This document shows positions 23,166 through 34,499 of a stretch of DNA of 64,000 bases, one piece after another. Source of the stretch: Gnetum montanum. Taxonomy: Eukaryota > Streptophyta > Gnetopsida > Gnetales > Gnetaceae. Made by a program: the position numbers and the translations under genes. The notes beneath the pieces were generated by a model. That model made no database searches and was not told where the DNA came from. It saw only the letters and a program-made list of their open reading frames with translations. The stretch's first letter is position 1. Each line of letters starts with the position of its first letter. The stretch covers positions 119,605 through 183,604 of the forward strand of contig MNCI01009437.1 in NCBI GenBank assembly GCA_015680685.1, given 5' to 3'.

Positions 23166-23302
23166 TATAGTGTAGAGAAGGGGCCTCAGTTTTGGAAGAG
23201 GAGGCCCCAGTCAATAATGCGAGGATTGAACAAGCTCCTGCGTGGGAAGAGGAAGTAGCGGTTGAGGATGCTGAAGTCCTTTCAGCTGGAACTAGACAAG
23301 GC
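23166..23302 (+). CDS. Exon 5 of B antisense gene (acidic)
   Basis: A short Glu/Ala-rich segment (VLEEEAPV, WEEEVAVEDAEV) corresponding to the much longer acidic repeat exons of A (31260-31733) and C (1236-1718). The boundaries are approximate: acceptor tatagtgtag, donor near gcaagtgg. Confidence 0.5.
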
Positions 23303-23469
23303 AAGTGGTTTGTTACTCGATAAAATTAATTCTTACAGCATATTAGACTCTAGAAAAGTTCTAAAGGTTGTGGTTCCATTGTAATGTCTCAGTCATGTCC
23401 TCATATGGAATGTATTCTGCATAACAACTGACTAGAGCATGCACTTGGCAACAATGGCGACTCGATCCT

Positions 23470-23556
23470 AGGGTGAATTTCCTAATAAATTTTCCTTCAT
23501 GGAATGCGTCATCCAAGACATGATCAGTCGCTTAGAGGGAATTGATCCTGAAGCTA
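23470..23556 (+). CDS. Exon 6 of B antisense gene
   Basis: Encodes SFMECVIQDMISRLEGIDPEA, matching FMQRVVDDMIGHLR of A and FMKGMIDNMINHLRNIDP of C. The donor is gcta|gtacgt. The following 84-nt intron is a multiple of three without a stop, so unspliced reading also stays open. Confidence 0.6.
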
Positions 23557-23640
23557 GTACGTTACAGTCATTACATAGAAATTATTTTACAATGGAAGTA
23601 TGCTACCTAATTATGCCAAACTATCATTTTATGTTATTAG

Positions 23641-24458
23641 GAGCTCGCCTTAGATGGGATCCGTTAGAGCCTATCGATTTAGATGCCACTGAACCCCCAT
23701 TAGAAGCGACCTTCATGCGACGCAACATTTATGATCAGATGTGTAAATTTGTCGTACGCTCAACTCTCTCCTTATGGGAATGTCAAAGCATAAACGAGGT
23801 CCTTTGGAAGAGGTTGAAAAGGTCTAAAAAGGAGAGGATGGCTCTACGTGATGAGGTTGGGGATTTAAGATCGTGGAATGAATTCCTGCAAGCCCAGGGA
23901 ATGGGAAGCAAGGACTGGAGGACAGCTGTTGTTGACTACACCCATTATTGGAGTGTCATCAGGAACAGTGTCCAAACTAGTCACGAACTGGTTGAGCAAC
24001 GTATGCAAATAGACCTCCTAGCTCAGAAGAACCAGGACTGGAAGGACTTTAGCGCAAGTATCCAAGAGTGGGGGTAGATGCAAAAAGATCATAAATAGGT
24101 CTAGAAACAAGAAAGCATTGTCTATCATCAACATTATAGGGACTATGCCATTGAGGCTCAGTCCCTTTGACTATTCCTCGATGTTATTGATGCTTCCAAA
24201 GCATTTGAGAAGTTCCAGAAACAAGTGACGGTGAGTGCCTCTCCGGAAAGGGAAGTGACTCTTCCTGGAGGTGAGACTACCGTCCCTTCTTTCTTCCCTG
24301 AACCACCCCAATGGACTCCCATGGAAAAGGGGAAGGTCAAGGCTGGAACTAATCTATGGGATGGGATCTGGTCTGAGCTCACTGAGGATGAAATCATGCA
24401 AAATCTGTGGATTGGCTTAGAACAAGTCCCCTTTGCTACTGATGCGGGACCATCACAA
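23641..24458 (+). CDS. Exon 7 of B antisense gene (coiled coil)
   Basis: Acceptor tgttattag, donor acaa|gtaagt. It encodes a charged heptad-like segment (LWKRLKRSKKERMALRDEVG), then QIDLLAQKNQDWKDF, shared with A and C. Open except for a few TAG/TAA/TGA stops near 24075-24170. Element A inserted into this exon in C. Confidence 0.75.
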
Positions 24459-24537
24459 GTAAGTTGCACTATTATTGCATTTTTGTTATGCCTAGTTTTG
24501 ATGACAATGTTAATATATGTATCATCTCTGATCGCAG

Positions 24538-24795
24538 GAGTGACCTAAGGAGAATCCTCAGTAGGGTGAAGCTAATGAAGGTGGTGGTCCTCATGAAGAG
24601 GATTTACAGGAAATAGAGTGTAATGAAGCTAGTTGATGCCATGGTGAGCAACCCCCCACTGAAGTGCCTAATGAAGAGGGCCGCCCTCATGAAGGGGTCC
24701 CTCATGCAAAGGGTGGCCCCTATGAGGATGACCTCCTTGAAGTAGAAGTTGAACTAGAGGATACAGGAGAGAGTGGTAACAAGGGAGATGTGTAG
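24538..24795 (+). CDS. Exon 8 of B antisense gene (acidic tail)
   Basis: Acceptor gatcgcag. Encodes a Glu/Asp/Gly/Pro-rich tail with repeated GG-PHE units, ending GNKGDV and TAG at 24793. A's tail (32965-33090) and C's tail (40326-40388) are also acidic but shorter, so length varies while charge is kept. Confidence 0.65.
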
Positions 24796-25004
24796 CGTGG
24801 ATGAATTAGCCCCAATTTTTATTGTGGTGTAACGAAATAAGAGACAATATTTTCTCTTTTAACGTATTTGATACAAATTTTGGTGTTAATTTTGATGGTC
24901 TTCTTTTTTGTTTTCTTTTTATGTAAAGCACAGGTAGGATCATAGGTTTTGATGTTATGGTAAATTGTAATTAGTTTTAAGAGTGGTGTTAATGCGGTTA
25001 CTAG
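24796..25004 (+). other. Region downstream of the B antisense gene stop
   Basis: AT-rich 3' flank with T-runs (for example 24901-24918), preceding the hairpin array. No coding signal seen. Confidence 0.4.
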
Positions 25005-25410
25005 TTTGAAGCCATTGTTGGCTGCTAAATTTTTCAAATGTAAAGCGTAAATGAAATTGTTAGTTTACGGCCTTTCGGGCTTTTGAGTAGTGTAGGGGTA
25101 AAGTGTGATTGAAATAGATAGTTTAAAGCCATTGAGGGCCATAGATAGTTTAAGGCCATTTCGGGCCATGGATAGTTTAAGGCCATTTCAGGCCCTGGAT
25201 AGTTTAAGGCCATTTCAGGCCCTAGAGAATTTAAGGTACAAAGCATACACTAAATTCAGGTACAAAGCACAAACGAAATTCAGGTATAATGCGTAAATTA
25301 GATTCAAGTACAGAGTGTAAATGAAATCTGGGTTCCAAGTGTAAATGAAATTCAGATACAAAGCATAAGTGAAATTGCTAGTTTAAGGCCATTTCGGGCC
25401 TTTTGAGTGA
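25005..25410. repeat. Hairpin-unit array between antisense gene and protease (element B)
   Basis: Tandem units of about 27 bp around tagtttaaggccatttc-gggcc. The stem is GGCC/GGCC, extended to AAGGCC/GGCCTT near 25390, with 6-nt loop atttcg or atttca. The second half drifts into a looser repeat of tacaaagc...aaattcagg. Confidence 0.8.
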
Positions 25411-25574
25411 CAGGAGTAAGGAAGATAACTGATGGAAACATAAACATAAACATGAAGATAAACATAGGCATAATGAGACTAGCTAGTGGAAAGCATAAAT
25501 ACATGCGTAAATTATAACTGGTAAACGTGAATAGAATTGATGATGGAATTATAATAGTTAGACAACATCATTTA

Positions 25575-26180
25575 CCGGCTAACTTTGCAGCCATTTCTTA
25601 ATTGCTTTGACCTTTAATGGTGCATAAGGATGGGGAGATTTATGGCCCTTTTCCTTCATGTCACTATCTTCTCCTTGGAACGGTAGCTCAGCCCAAGTTA
25701 GGCTGTCATCAGCCACTGTTTCAGCTTGCTCAGGTATTTGGATAGGGGATTGATTCTCAAGCATTTTGATTTCTGACCCTTGTTCCATTTCTATGTTATT
25801 AACAGCATGAGGGGTTATTTCATCACCGCGGATAACCACTTCTCCTCCTGCGTAAGGCAAATGGATTTCCTGATGGATGGGTGATGAAACTACCCTCAGT
25901 TGGGCTAACCAAGACCTCCCAAGGATCAAATTGAATCCAAGCATCTCCTCAATGATGATAAACGTAGCATCTATGGGAAACTGGTCCCCGGCCACAAAGT
26001 TGATGTGGACCATCCCTTTGACCTGCACTCGTGCCCCGTTGAACTACTTTAGACATGATGTCATTGTAGGACTGATCTGATTGATCAGGCCTAATTTATC
26101 CACTATGGGATAAGGGATGACATTAGTGGCCACCCCACCATCTACATGTACCCTTTGTATTTGGTGTTGGCTAACCCGGA
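25575..26180 (-). pseudogene. Retroviral-type aspartic protease of element B
   Basis: Minus strand: the catalytic motif region reads HVDGGVATNVI near 26140 (D-G-G, as in Tat proteases), followed by VDKLGL. Then come VKGMVHINFVAGDQFPI and the C-terminal flap and hydrophobic motif ILGRSWLAQL (about 25910). It ends in an acidic tail at KKWLQS near 25580, just before the proposed intron. One frame change lies near 26040. It would cleave Gag-Pol. Confidence 0.85.
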
Positions 26181-26189
26181 TGATGATGA

Positions 26190-29110
26190 ACATAGGTGCC
26201 ATTGTCACCTAACCATCAAGATTGTCCTTGATGGATTCGTCTTGAAAGGTCAACTGGGTAGGATTAGTTTTTTTAGTGGAAGGAAAGCATGATAGAATGG
26301 ATTGCTTCTTCATCCACTGGCAAGATTTCGTCCACAGGTATGGATGTTAGCATGCGAACCATAGCCTCACGATGTGTCTGCAACGTCATGAGCAAGTCAT
26401 AAAGGCTCAATGTTGTATTTTTTTGTTTTAGATTCTGTTTGACTTGTGTCAGGGCATCAAAGAGATCCCACGCACAATTGGGCTGTTTGTCACCCTTTTC
26501 CTCCTCCATTCACCCTAAGAGGGGAATTTCATGGGGAGGAGTGACATTTGACTGAGGGTTGCATTTCCTTTGGCCGGGAGGAGATAGTTGCATTCATGTG
26601 ACCTTGTCATTTTTAGTAAGTGGGGCTAAGGGTACAGAAGTGAGGGGTTGAGGTTTTAGAAACCCCAGCGTAAGAGGGTCCTTGGCTATATCAATAGTAC
26701 AAGAGGTTGATTTAGAAGATTGCCCCTGCACAGCAGGGATAGTTAATGATTTTGGCACCCTAATGACTAAGGGTGCCCTGGATGTGGACATGGGTTGGGC
26801 TGCAACTTTAATGACAAGGGGCTGTTGAGAAGTATTCTGAGATGGAGTTCGAAGGATGAAAGGTTGCCTTGAAGGACCACTCATCAACGCTGATGGACCT
26901 ATTATTTGGGATGAGTGAGGATGCATTCGCAACACTAAAGGCCATTTCGACTATGCCTGATTATCGCCCTCTACCCCTACCACATTGATTATGTACCCTA
27001 CGTTATTTGCATTCAATGGGTCTTGGTACACATGCATGGCCTAGTTCTCTAGGTGTGTCGGGCTACTACTGTCTAAGATCAGGTCACCTTGATCTATCAG
27101 ATGTTGAATGTCATCCTTCAATGCCCAGCAGTAGTCCATGTCATGGCCACACAATTGGTGGTAGTCGCAGAATCAGTCCAACTTAAAGTTTTTAGGAACT
27201 GGCGGTTCATTAGGTTAGGCCAAAGAAGGATTCTTGAGTACCTTACAATGGCGTCTGTGGCATTTCATAGCCTCCTCGGACATCGTTTTGTGTCAAATAT
27301 GGCCAGTTCCTAGTAATTATTTGAGGAGTTTAGAAGCCTTTACAGGTAAGGTTGCATAGTTTGAGCGATCCTTATGCTCAAATTTAGGCCTCAGCTGCTG
27401 AGGTGCTTCAAGGGAAGAAGGGGTTTCTTGGTTAGCGCTTTTTGAGCTAGTTGTTGGCTCAGTAGGCTCTATAGGCATTTTCTTGTTATTGTTCTTCTTT
27501 TTGGCCCCCTCAGCAACCGCTGCAACTGTCGTTGTTGTGGCTTTAACTTTTTCCTTACCCTTATTGTGGGCATTCTTGTAGACCACATATGCTAGATCTT
27601 TGCTAGCCTCCACCGCGTCTTGAATACTCTTAGTCTGAGCAAAGGCTTGGCTGAGGGAGCGGGGAGTGAGGTAATACAGTTTAGACTTGATAAAGTCATT
27701 AACTGCTCCCTTGAAGATTGCCAGTAGATGGGCTTCCACGATGGGTTCGTAGATTTCATTCAAGGTGGCACTCCAACAGTATATAAATTTTTGGACCAAC
27801 TCGAGTGGGTCTTGCTTAACTCCCATGAGCTAGTCCAGTGTGACTTCTGGCTTTAAGTTGTATTTGAAATGAGTCACAAACTAGGTTAGCAGCTCTTCCA
27901 AAGTTGAAATGGAAGCATGTGGAAGTGTTCAATACCAGTCTAGAGCTTTACTAATTAAGGACATAGCAAAGACACAGATTATAGTATGCGGCCATTGTTG
28001 CAGCAATAAGGACTCTGACCTAAAGGTGACTAGGTGGGCGTTGGGATCACCTTCCCCATTATATTTTGTAAAATGGGGAAGGGGCATCCTAGGTGGCAGT
28101 AACAGGACAAGGACTGTTGGACTAATAGGATCTTCATGGTAGAAATCCATGACTTGTACTGTGTTAGAACTAGCAACCTTGAGACGCTTGACCTCTTCTA
28201 TGAGGGTCTGAATGAGTTGGAAGGCTTGGTCCAACCCAGTAGACGACGAGGTCATTTGTGGAACAGTAGGAGGAGCCACATTGGATGGCAGAATGGAGGA
28301 AGTAGCTTGACTAATGGTCGGTGCTATTGGGACAGTCCCTGTAGGTAGTGTTGCTTGTGACATTCACCATTTTGTGGTTGGTACGGATGGAGTAACTACC
28401 ATCGGTTGCGCCATCGGGTTCACTATCTGTGTAACCGGGGGCATGGACAACGATCCCACAACTGGGTTTAGCACTTGCGAGACTTGGCTTTGATGATGGG
28501 GGTGATGGTGCCTTTGCACAAGGTGGGCAACTAGAGGCATATTGGGAGCCCACCATGCTATGGTGGTAGGCCCTATCATGTGAGTCAGGAGCAAGGATGG
28601 AGTTGTAGGTAGTTGCGACGTAGGCATGGTGTGCACATGCGGTGACATAGGCGCAGGTGTAGGATGAGGTGGGTTAGGTAATTGCACCTGCTAGGGAATG
28701 ATCTATGATGGACCTTCACCCAGGAAGATAGTCAGAGAGAGAAAATGTAAACATGTCAAATGTGGAACTTGATTGGTATTGGATAATGTCAGAGGCGTGG
28801 TGACCATGAACAACAGATTTACATGAGACGTTGTGCAAGGAGGAGCCATGGTGAAATCAGCATGACTACCTTCTTTTGAGTGAGATTCTAGATCATCTTC
28901 CCCATCATGAAGTGTTTCATCATAGAACAATGCCTCTAGCTGTTCTGGCAATGTCTTCGCCATCAACATTTGATCTATGATCCACTTTTGCTGCTCTGTC
29001 AGGGGCACATTAGCATTAGGTGAAGGAATAAATTCCTTTCCGTTGTAGTACATGAACTCGTACTCATTTTTCCTCAAGTTCTTGCGAATACATAGGTAGG
29101 TTTGCTACTA
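26190..29110 (-). pseudogene. Gag of element B with gag-protease linker
   Basis: Starts near 29100 with NEYEFMYYNGKEFIP, then a long Pro/His/Thr-rich spacer (28700-28360). The Retrotrans_gag-like core follows (about 28060-27650: YNGEGDPNAHL, LISKALDWY, AVNDFIKSKL). After a Lys-rich linker comes a zinc-knuckle-like FCDYHQLCGHDMDYC (about 27170). The C-terminal linker (26935-26273) contains TLSLYDLLMTL. Frames change near 28360 and 26940. Structural protein for the virus-like particle; several TAG stops. Confidence 0.85.
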
Positions 29111-29530
29111 ATTTAGCATATAGGAAATTGTAGTGTTCCCTACACTAAGCTTGTCCCTCAGGTTCCTTATTTTGTAGCCTAAGGGAGTGGCATGGTCACT
29201 CCGAACTAAGTGGTTACTCGACCATAGGAGGTGTAACTTGCATAGTCCAAGATTTTTCGAGATTGGTAGTGTCAATGGCTATGGTTGATGTAACCATTTT
29301 CTATGCAATTCGGAAATAATGATGATAAAGTTAAAGATTGGAAGGACAAAGGCAAACTAAGAGAATAATCGAGGCTTTATATCTTGTAGGATTCCAAAGG
29401 AATCGTCACTGGGACCGATCTACACCACATAATCTCGTAAGAAACCTCGGTGGTTTTATGTTTATGTTGATTGGAAATGGGTACATACAGCTTACAAGAC
29501 TACCCGTAAAATGCAAATCGGATATGAAGG

Positions 29531-29547
29531 CCCTCCTTCTAGCTCCA
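29531..29547 (-). other. Primer-binding site of element B
   Basis: Seven bases past the 5' LTR end the minus strand reads TGGAGCTAGAAGGAGGG. Element A (37908-37924) has TGGTGCTAGAAGGAGGG, and the plus-oriented LTR at 45833 has TGGTGTTAGAAGGAAG. Conservation supports a real site. I cannot name the primer tRNA. Confidence 0.6.
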
Positions 29548-29553
29548 GAAAAT

Positions 29554-30936
29554 TGTAACAACAGAAAATGTTGGTCGTTGGAAATACCAAACAAAAGTCC
29601 ACGTACACAGTTTTAACCCTGGATTCATGAAAGGACTGTGCTGGAGAGAAAATGAATCTGAGGTGTCCTAAATGGTCTTGTCGATTAGATAGGGACTTAC
29701 TTGATCAGTAAAAATTTTTGTGATATTTGGATAATAAAATGATGGATCTTTACGGGAAGATATGATATTGTTAACTTAGCGGGTAATTGAAAACAATGAA
29801 ATAGATTTACAACAATTTGCAAGATTCGTATAGATGAGGCACAAGAGATCAGATTTAGAACGCAGGAAATCCCAAGATCTAGGATTCACCTCATGAGAAA
29901 AGTATATTTACTATAACTATTACAAGAAGACTTCGATCTGGGTGAAGCATGTGCCAATAACAAGAAAAAACTGTTCAAAGATGAAGCAAGAAAAGGTCGA
30001 TCTACCTCGTTCTAGTGGTGTACAAGGGAGCTAGTCCGAAGCAGAATGTCTATCAACCTGCTATTCCTGACTAGAGATTCTTGCCAATTTCCTTCAATAT
30101 TCTTACAATTACTGATCCTCTTTATTCTCTTTTCAAAGGCTGTCAACGATTATCAACGGAAGGGAAAAATTGCTCACAGAGAAAATTCGTTCAATCTTAG
30201 GAGAAATTTTTGCCCCCCTTTTGGTCTTTGTCAACTAGAGCATTTATAAAGTTAGGACCAAGCAAAAGACATGATTTAGATGATGCATGTCCTGAATTCA
30301 AAAAATGCCATTGACTTGATGTGATGGTTGTTGAAGCTTGTGGCACCACACCACCTCACGCTCTAAAGTGTAACGCGGTGTAAACTGCTCTTGTTGGAGC
30401 TTTGGCGATAGGCGATTTGTTGATTATGCTACAATACATTGGAGAGCATATTGCACCACATGGACTACTGATTCTTATACTATTCCATTTTTGTCTATGC
30501 CTATATTACGCTGCACCATACTAGATTACACTGTACTATGCTAGATTATGCTTCATAGCGTAATTCAGCGTAAAACAGCGTACTTGCAAAAAATCAAAAT
30601 GTTGCTAAAGCTTTTGGGCATTTTCCATCCTTGATGTTGTGGCGGATTACTTTCTAACATTACGCTGCATTACACCATGTTACGTAATTCAGCATAATAT
30701 GCCAAAAAGCTAAGGTTCTCGAAACATAGATAATTTGCAAAGTTGAAAGCTTGTCGCTGTGCACCCGTCATTTTGCTCTACCTTCAGGAATTCATTTGTG
30801 CTATACCGCACAGCATGGCAAGATAGGCTTTTAATCTGAAAAGGAACTTTCTATGTCGTGCCTTGTTGCAACCCTTTGCCTGAATCACCAACTTTTTGCT
30901 GAACCATTGAGGCCTCGATATTTTTACGGTGTTTCA
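29554..30936 (-). repeat. 5' LTR of element B
   Basis: 1383 bp, partner of 13339-14721, with matching ends (tgtaac ... gtttca) and TATA box at 30242-30250 on the minus strand. It is followed by the target duplication ggaga and the rest of A's exon 4. Confidence 0.93.
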
Positions 30937-33090
30937 GGAGAAGCACCCCCTGCTGCTGTAGGTAGCGTATCGCAGGGGAAACGTCTCATTGTCGAGGTGG
31001 TGGCCACTAAATTGTGGAAAAAGAGGCCTCATCCAGATGAGGAGCCTTCCCATATGGTCGAGGAAGGGGGGCCATCACTGCAATTTAAGCTATGCAGGAC
31101 ATAGCCTCCAATTAGTAAATTCTCTTCTTTGTATTTGTCTCTTTGCCTTTTGATTAAATGTTTGCTACGCTGTGCTATGCTAGATAGCGTAGTATAGTGT
31201 AGCACCTACTTTAGTTAATGTGGTTTAAGCTATAACATGAATATGTTTTCTGCTACCAGAGGAAGAAGAAGTAGAAGAAGAAGGTGATGAAGAGGTGTCG
31301 GCCCCCAAGATGGGGGTAGCAAATAAAGACGCGGGGGACCCAATCATAGAGGAAAGGGCCTCGGTCAAGAGGGAAGGAGCTCCTATCACTAAGGAAGGGG
31401 CTCTTGTCATCAAGGAAAATCCTGCTGCTAATGAGGAGGACATTTTTGGAGATGAAGAGGAGTCTCCTATGGATCAGGAGGAGGCTGGTGCCCTGAAAAG
31501 AGAGGCACTAGCAAATAAAGAGGAAGCCCACCTCAATTGAAAAGGGACTTCTTCCTAAGGTCCCTCTGTTGAATGCAATTCAGCGTTGGGGGAGTGGACG
31601 AATACTAAGGATGCTACCATAGTTTTGAGCTAGAAAGGAGGGGAACTACAATTAGACGTTGGGGAGTTTGATAATATATTTGTTGATATGTTGATGGGTG
31701 ATCCCCCTGTTATCACCCCCGAGAGTTTACTAGGTAGGAGCCCTCACATTGTCGTTTTTGTTACTCATAGCTTTATCACAGTCCATCTCTGTCATTATTG
31801 ATGTGTTTGGTTATATGACAGACATCACTATTAATGCTACAGGACCTCCTCTGATTCTTCTAGAACCATGGGCCAAGACCCTCAACAATCTTACATTCAT
31901 GCAAAGGGTTGTCGACGACATGATCGGCCATCTCAGATAGGTCGATCTTGAAGTGGGTAAGTAAAGTAGCTACACTAGGCTCTTCAAGGTTACTATGCTA
32001 GACTTCTTGAGTTGCTAACTTTTCTATGCTAGTGTGACTAATGCGCTCTATGTGTGTTCATAGCCTCTCAACTCAAGTGGGACTCGACACAAGTGTTGAA
32101 AGTTAATGCCATGCCTACATGCCTGCCCAAAGTGGCCGAGGTACCTCATCACATATACGATGAGGCTAGCAAATGCACTTTGCACTTGGCATGCTCCTTG
32201 TCGGAGTGTAGGCACGTCAATGAAGAATTATGGAAATGGGTCCAAAGGACTAAGAAAGAGAAGGCTAAACTGAGCACCAAAGTGGAAGACCTAAAATCTA
32301 GGAATGAGTTTCTCATGGCTCGTGATACTAATGATGGCAGTTGGTGCACGACTGTAATAGATTATGCCAAATATTGGATAGTTATGTAGTGCAACAACGA
32401 GGCCACTTGGGAGATAATAGAATATTGAATGTAGATGGACTTGTTGGCTCAAAAGTACCAGGACTGGAAAGACTACAGTGCCAAAGTATACGAGTGGGGG
32501 CAGTCCCAGAAAAATCATAAACACATGTATAAACTGGAATGTGCCACCTACCGTAAACTATATCGAGATGCTTCAATGAAGGTGTTTACCTATGAAGCAT
32601 TCCTGAATGCCATTGGCACTTCTAAAGCCTACAACAAGTTCATGGAGCAAGTAACGATCAATAAATCTTTTGAATGGGAAGTGGACCTTCCCACAAGTGA
32701 GATCACTACTACCTCCTTTTCTCTGGGACTGCCAAGATAGATGACCATTGAAAAGGAGAAAGTTGCTACAAATGCTAAACTAAGTGATAGGCATTGGGAA
32801 AATATCATGGAGGAAGACTGCCTTAGGCTCAGTTTGAATCGCATACCCTTCGAGGCAAATGTGGGACCATCTCGGGTTAGTCACTTTCTACTATGGAAAA
32901 GGCTTATGATTTATTCTAGCTTTTGTGTGTTGCTCTAGCTAATTACTTTACTTTTACAATCTAGATTCCAGATGAAGATGCAAGGCCTGTAGAGGATGGA
33001 AATGAAGAGGCAGAAGAAGGTAGTGCAGAGGAAGGTGATGCAGAAGGAAATGATGTAGGAGTAAATGATGTGGGTGAAGATGACCCATGA
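30937..33090 (+). pseudogene. Antisense multi-exon gene of element A, exons 4b-8
   Basis: Exon 4 resumes after the B duplication and ends about 31114 (donor gtaaat). Exon 5 is 31260-31733, acidic, with repeats around KEGAPITKEGALVIKE. Exon 6 is 31864-31956 (donor gtaagt). Exon 7 is 32064-32875, with the coiled coil LWKWVQRTKKEKAKLSTKVE and QKYQDWKDYSAKVYEWG. Exon 8 is 32965-33090, an acidic tail ending VNDVGEDDP and TGA. Splice sites sit where they do in B and C. Stops remain in exons 5 and 7. An LTR-like palindromic patch lies in the intron at 31165-31206. Confidence 0.78.
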
Positions 33091-33254
33091 CAACATGGGG
33101 GTTTTTTTCTTGAAATCTTGATTTTTTTGTTAAATTATTGCAAACATCGTTTGATGAAAAAACTTTTAATGAAGGAAGCAAAATTTGAAAGAAAATTGGT
33201 CTTATGCTAACTTATGCATTATCTATGTGATCAATTTTATGTTATGTTTTTTTT

Positions 33255-33745
33255 TTATGTTTTAGTTTTAGGCCATTTCGGGCCATTGCTAATTTTAGGT
33301 CATTTCGGGCCGTGCATAGTTTTAGGCCATTTCGGGTTGTGGGGTAATGTATTTTTAGGAAATTTTGTGCCCCTACTAGTGTTAGGCCATTTTGAGGCAT
33401 TGAATGTGATGTAAACAGAAGAAATCCTGCTAGTTTTAGACCTTAGCGAGCCGTAATATAGTTTTAAGCCATTTCAGACCATCGCTAGTTTTAGGCCATT
33501 TCGAGCCTGCACTAGTTTTAGGCCATTTCGGGCCTTGGGATAGTAGTGTAGTTTTAGGCCATTTTGGGCCATGGGATGGTAGTGTAGTTTTAGGACATTT
33601 TGGTCCATGGGATGGTAGTGTAGTTTTAGGCCATTTCAGGCCATGTGTAGTTTCAGGCCATTTCGGGCCATATGTGTGGGTATAGTTTTAGGCCATTCCA
33701 GGTTGTGGCTAAGACATAGTTCTAGGCCATTTTGGGCCATTGTGC
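33255..33745. repeat. Hairpin-unit array between antisense gene and protease (element A)
   Basis: At least ten units of tagttttaggcc-atttcg-ggcc(at). Most have a GGCC/GGCC stem; one (33421-33455) is GACC-ttagcg-AGCC-like and degenerate. It matches the array at the same site in B and C. Confidence 0.8.
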
Positions 33746-33879
33746 AAGCAGAAGATATGCTAAAAATTTTTGAAAAGAAAGTTGGTGTACCTAGCATAGA
33801 TGGAGAAATGTGAAACTAATGAACAGTAAATGTACAAAGAATGTTGACTGGGTAAGAAGCAGTGAGGTTGCTATGCTAC

Positions 33880-34480
33880 GAGTAGCTGCTTCTTGACCCA
33901 TCGTGGATTGGGCGAGGTGTAAGGCTGAAGCACTTTACTATGGCCTTAATCTACATCGTTGTCCTCTGCTTGGAAGGTCAACTCAGTCCACATGTTTTCA
34001 TTTTCTGAATTGGCATGTTGAGCTGGCTCTTTTTCCAAATGGTTAGTATTTATAGAGACAAGCACTTCATTCTTAGAGGTTATGACCTTTGAGCCCTATT
34101 CCATATCTATGTTATTGATAGCTTGTGTTGCTACCTTGTCGCAATGGATTACCACCTCCCTAACTACATAGGGTAGATGGATCTCCTGATGAATGGGTGA
34201 AGAGACAGCCCTAAGTTATGCTAACCATGACCTCCCCAAGATCAGGTTAAACCTAGACATCTCTTCGACCATGATTAACGTTGCATTTATGGGAAACTGA
34301 TCCCCTGACACAAAGTCAATGTGAACTATGCCTTTCACCATAACCCATGCTCCATTAAATGACTTTAAGCATGATGTTGTTGTGGGTCTAATCTAGTTGA
34401 CCAAACCCAACTTATCCACAATAGGTAAAGGGATGACATTTGTAGCAGCTCCATCATCAATGTGTATCCTTTGGATCTTA
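33880..34480 (-). pseudogene. Protease of element A
   Basis: Aligned with B and C: VDKLGLVN near 34405, VKGIVHIDFVSGDQFPIN near 34310, a SWLA segment near 34225, and an acidic C-terminal tail ending SPNPRW near 33900. The catalytic motif near 34455 is degraded. Stops and frame changes are present. Confidence 0.75.
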
Positions 34481-34499
34481 TGTTGGCCAACCTGAATTG

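Larger units (their letters stand above)
20441..24795 (+). pseudogene. Antisense multi-exon gene of element B (complete exon set)
   Basis: Eight exons are inferred: 20441-20559, 21027-21476, 21564-21838, 21953-23002, about 23166-23302, about 23470-23556, 23641-24458 and 24538-24795. Donors are mostly gtaagt, gtaagc or gtacgt, and acceptors end in cag or tag. Exons 1-4 join in frame, as do 6-7 and 7-8. The product of about 1000-1100 residues has a basic start, a hydrophobic segment in exon 2, a large exon 4 with a PMD-like hint, a short acidic exon 5, a coiled coil in exon 7 and an acidic Glu-rich tail. It runs opposite to gag-pol between protease and RT. About a dozen stops show it is dead here. 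I do not recognise the protein; function unknown. Confidence 0.82.
13339..30936 (-). mobile_element. Element B: Tat/Ogre-like Ty3/gypsy element nested in A
   Basis: B is a 17.6-kb element with two 1383-bp LTRs and a perfect target-site duplication GGAGA at 13334-13338 and 30937-30941. It is the most complete copy: gag 29110-26590, protease 26180-25575, antisense gene 20441-24795 on the plus strand, RT 19858-18620, RNase H 18590-17800, integrase 17790-16381, then 3' UTR and polypurine tract. It interrupts exon 4 of A's antisense gene. LTR similarity is visibly higher than for A: I count about 9 differences in the roughly 205 bp from 13501 aligned to 29717. That agrees with B being the youngest insertion. 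It still carries many stops. Confidence 0.93.

Noticed and set aside
28364-28687. Pro/His-rich open frame as a separate gene
   Set aside because: It continues gag's N-terminal spacer, and A and C have the same low-complexity region in the same place.
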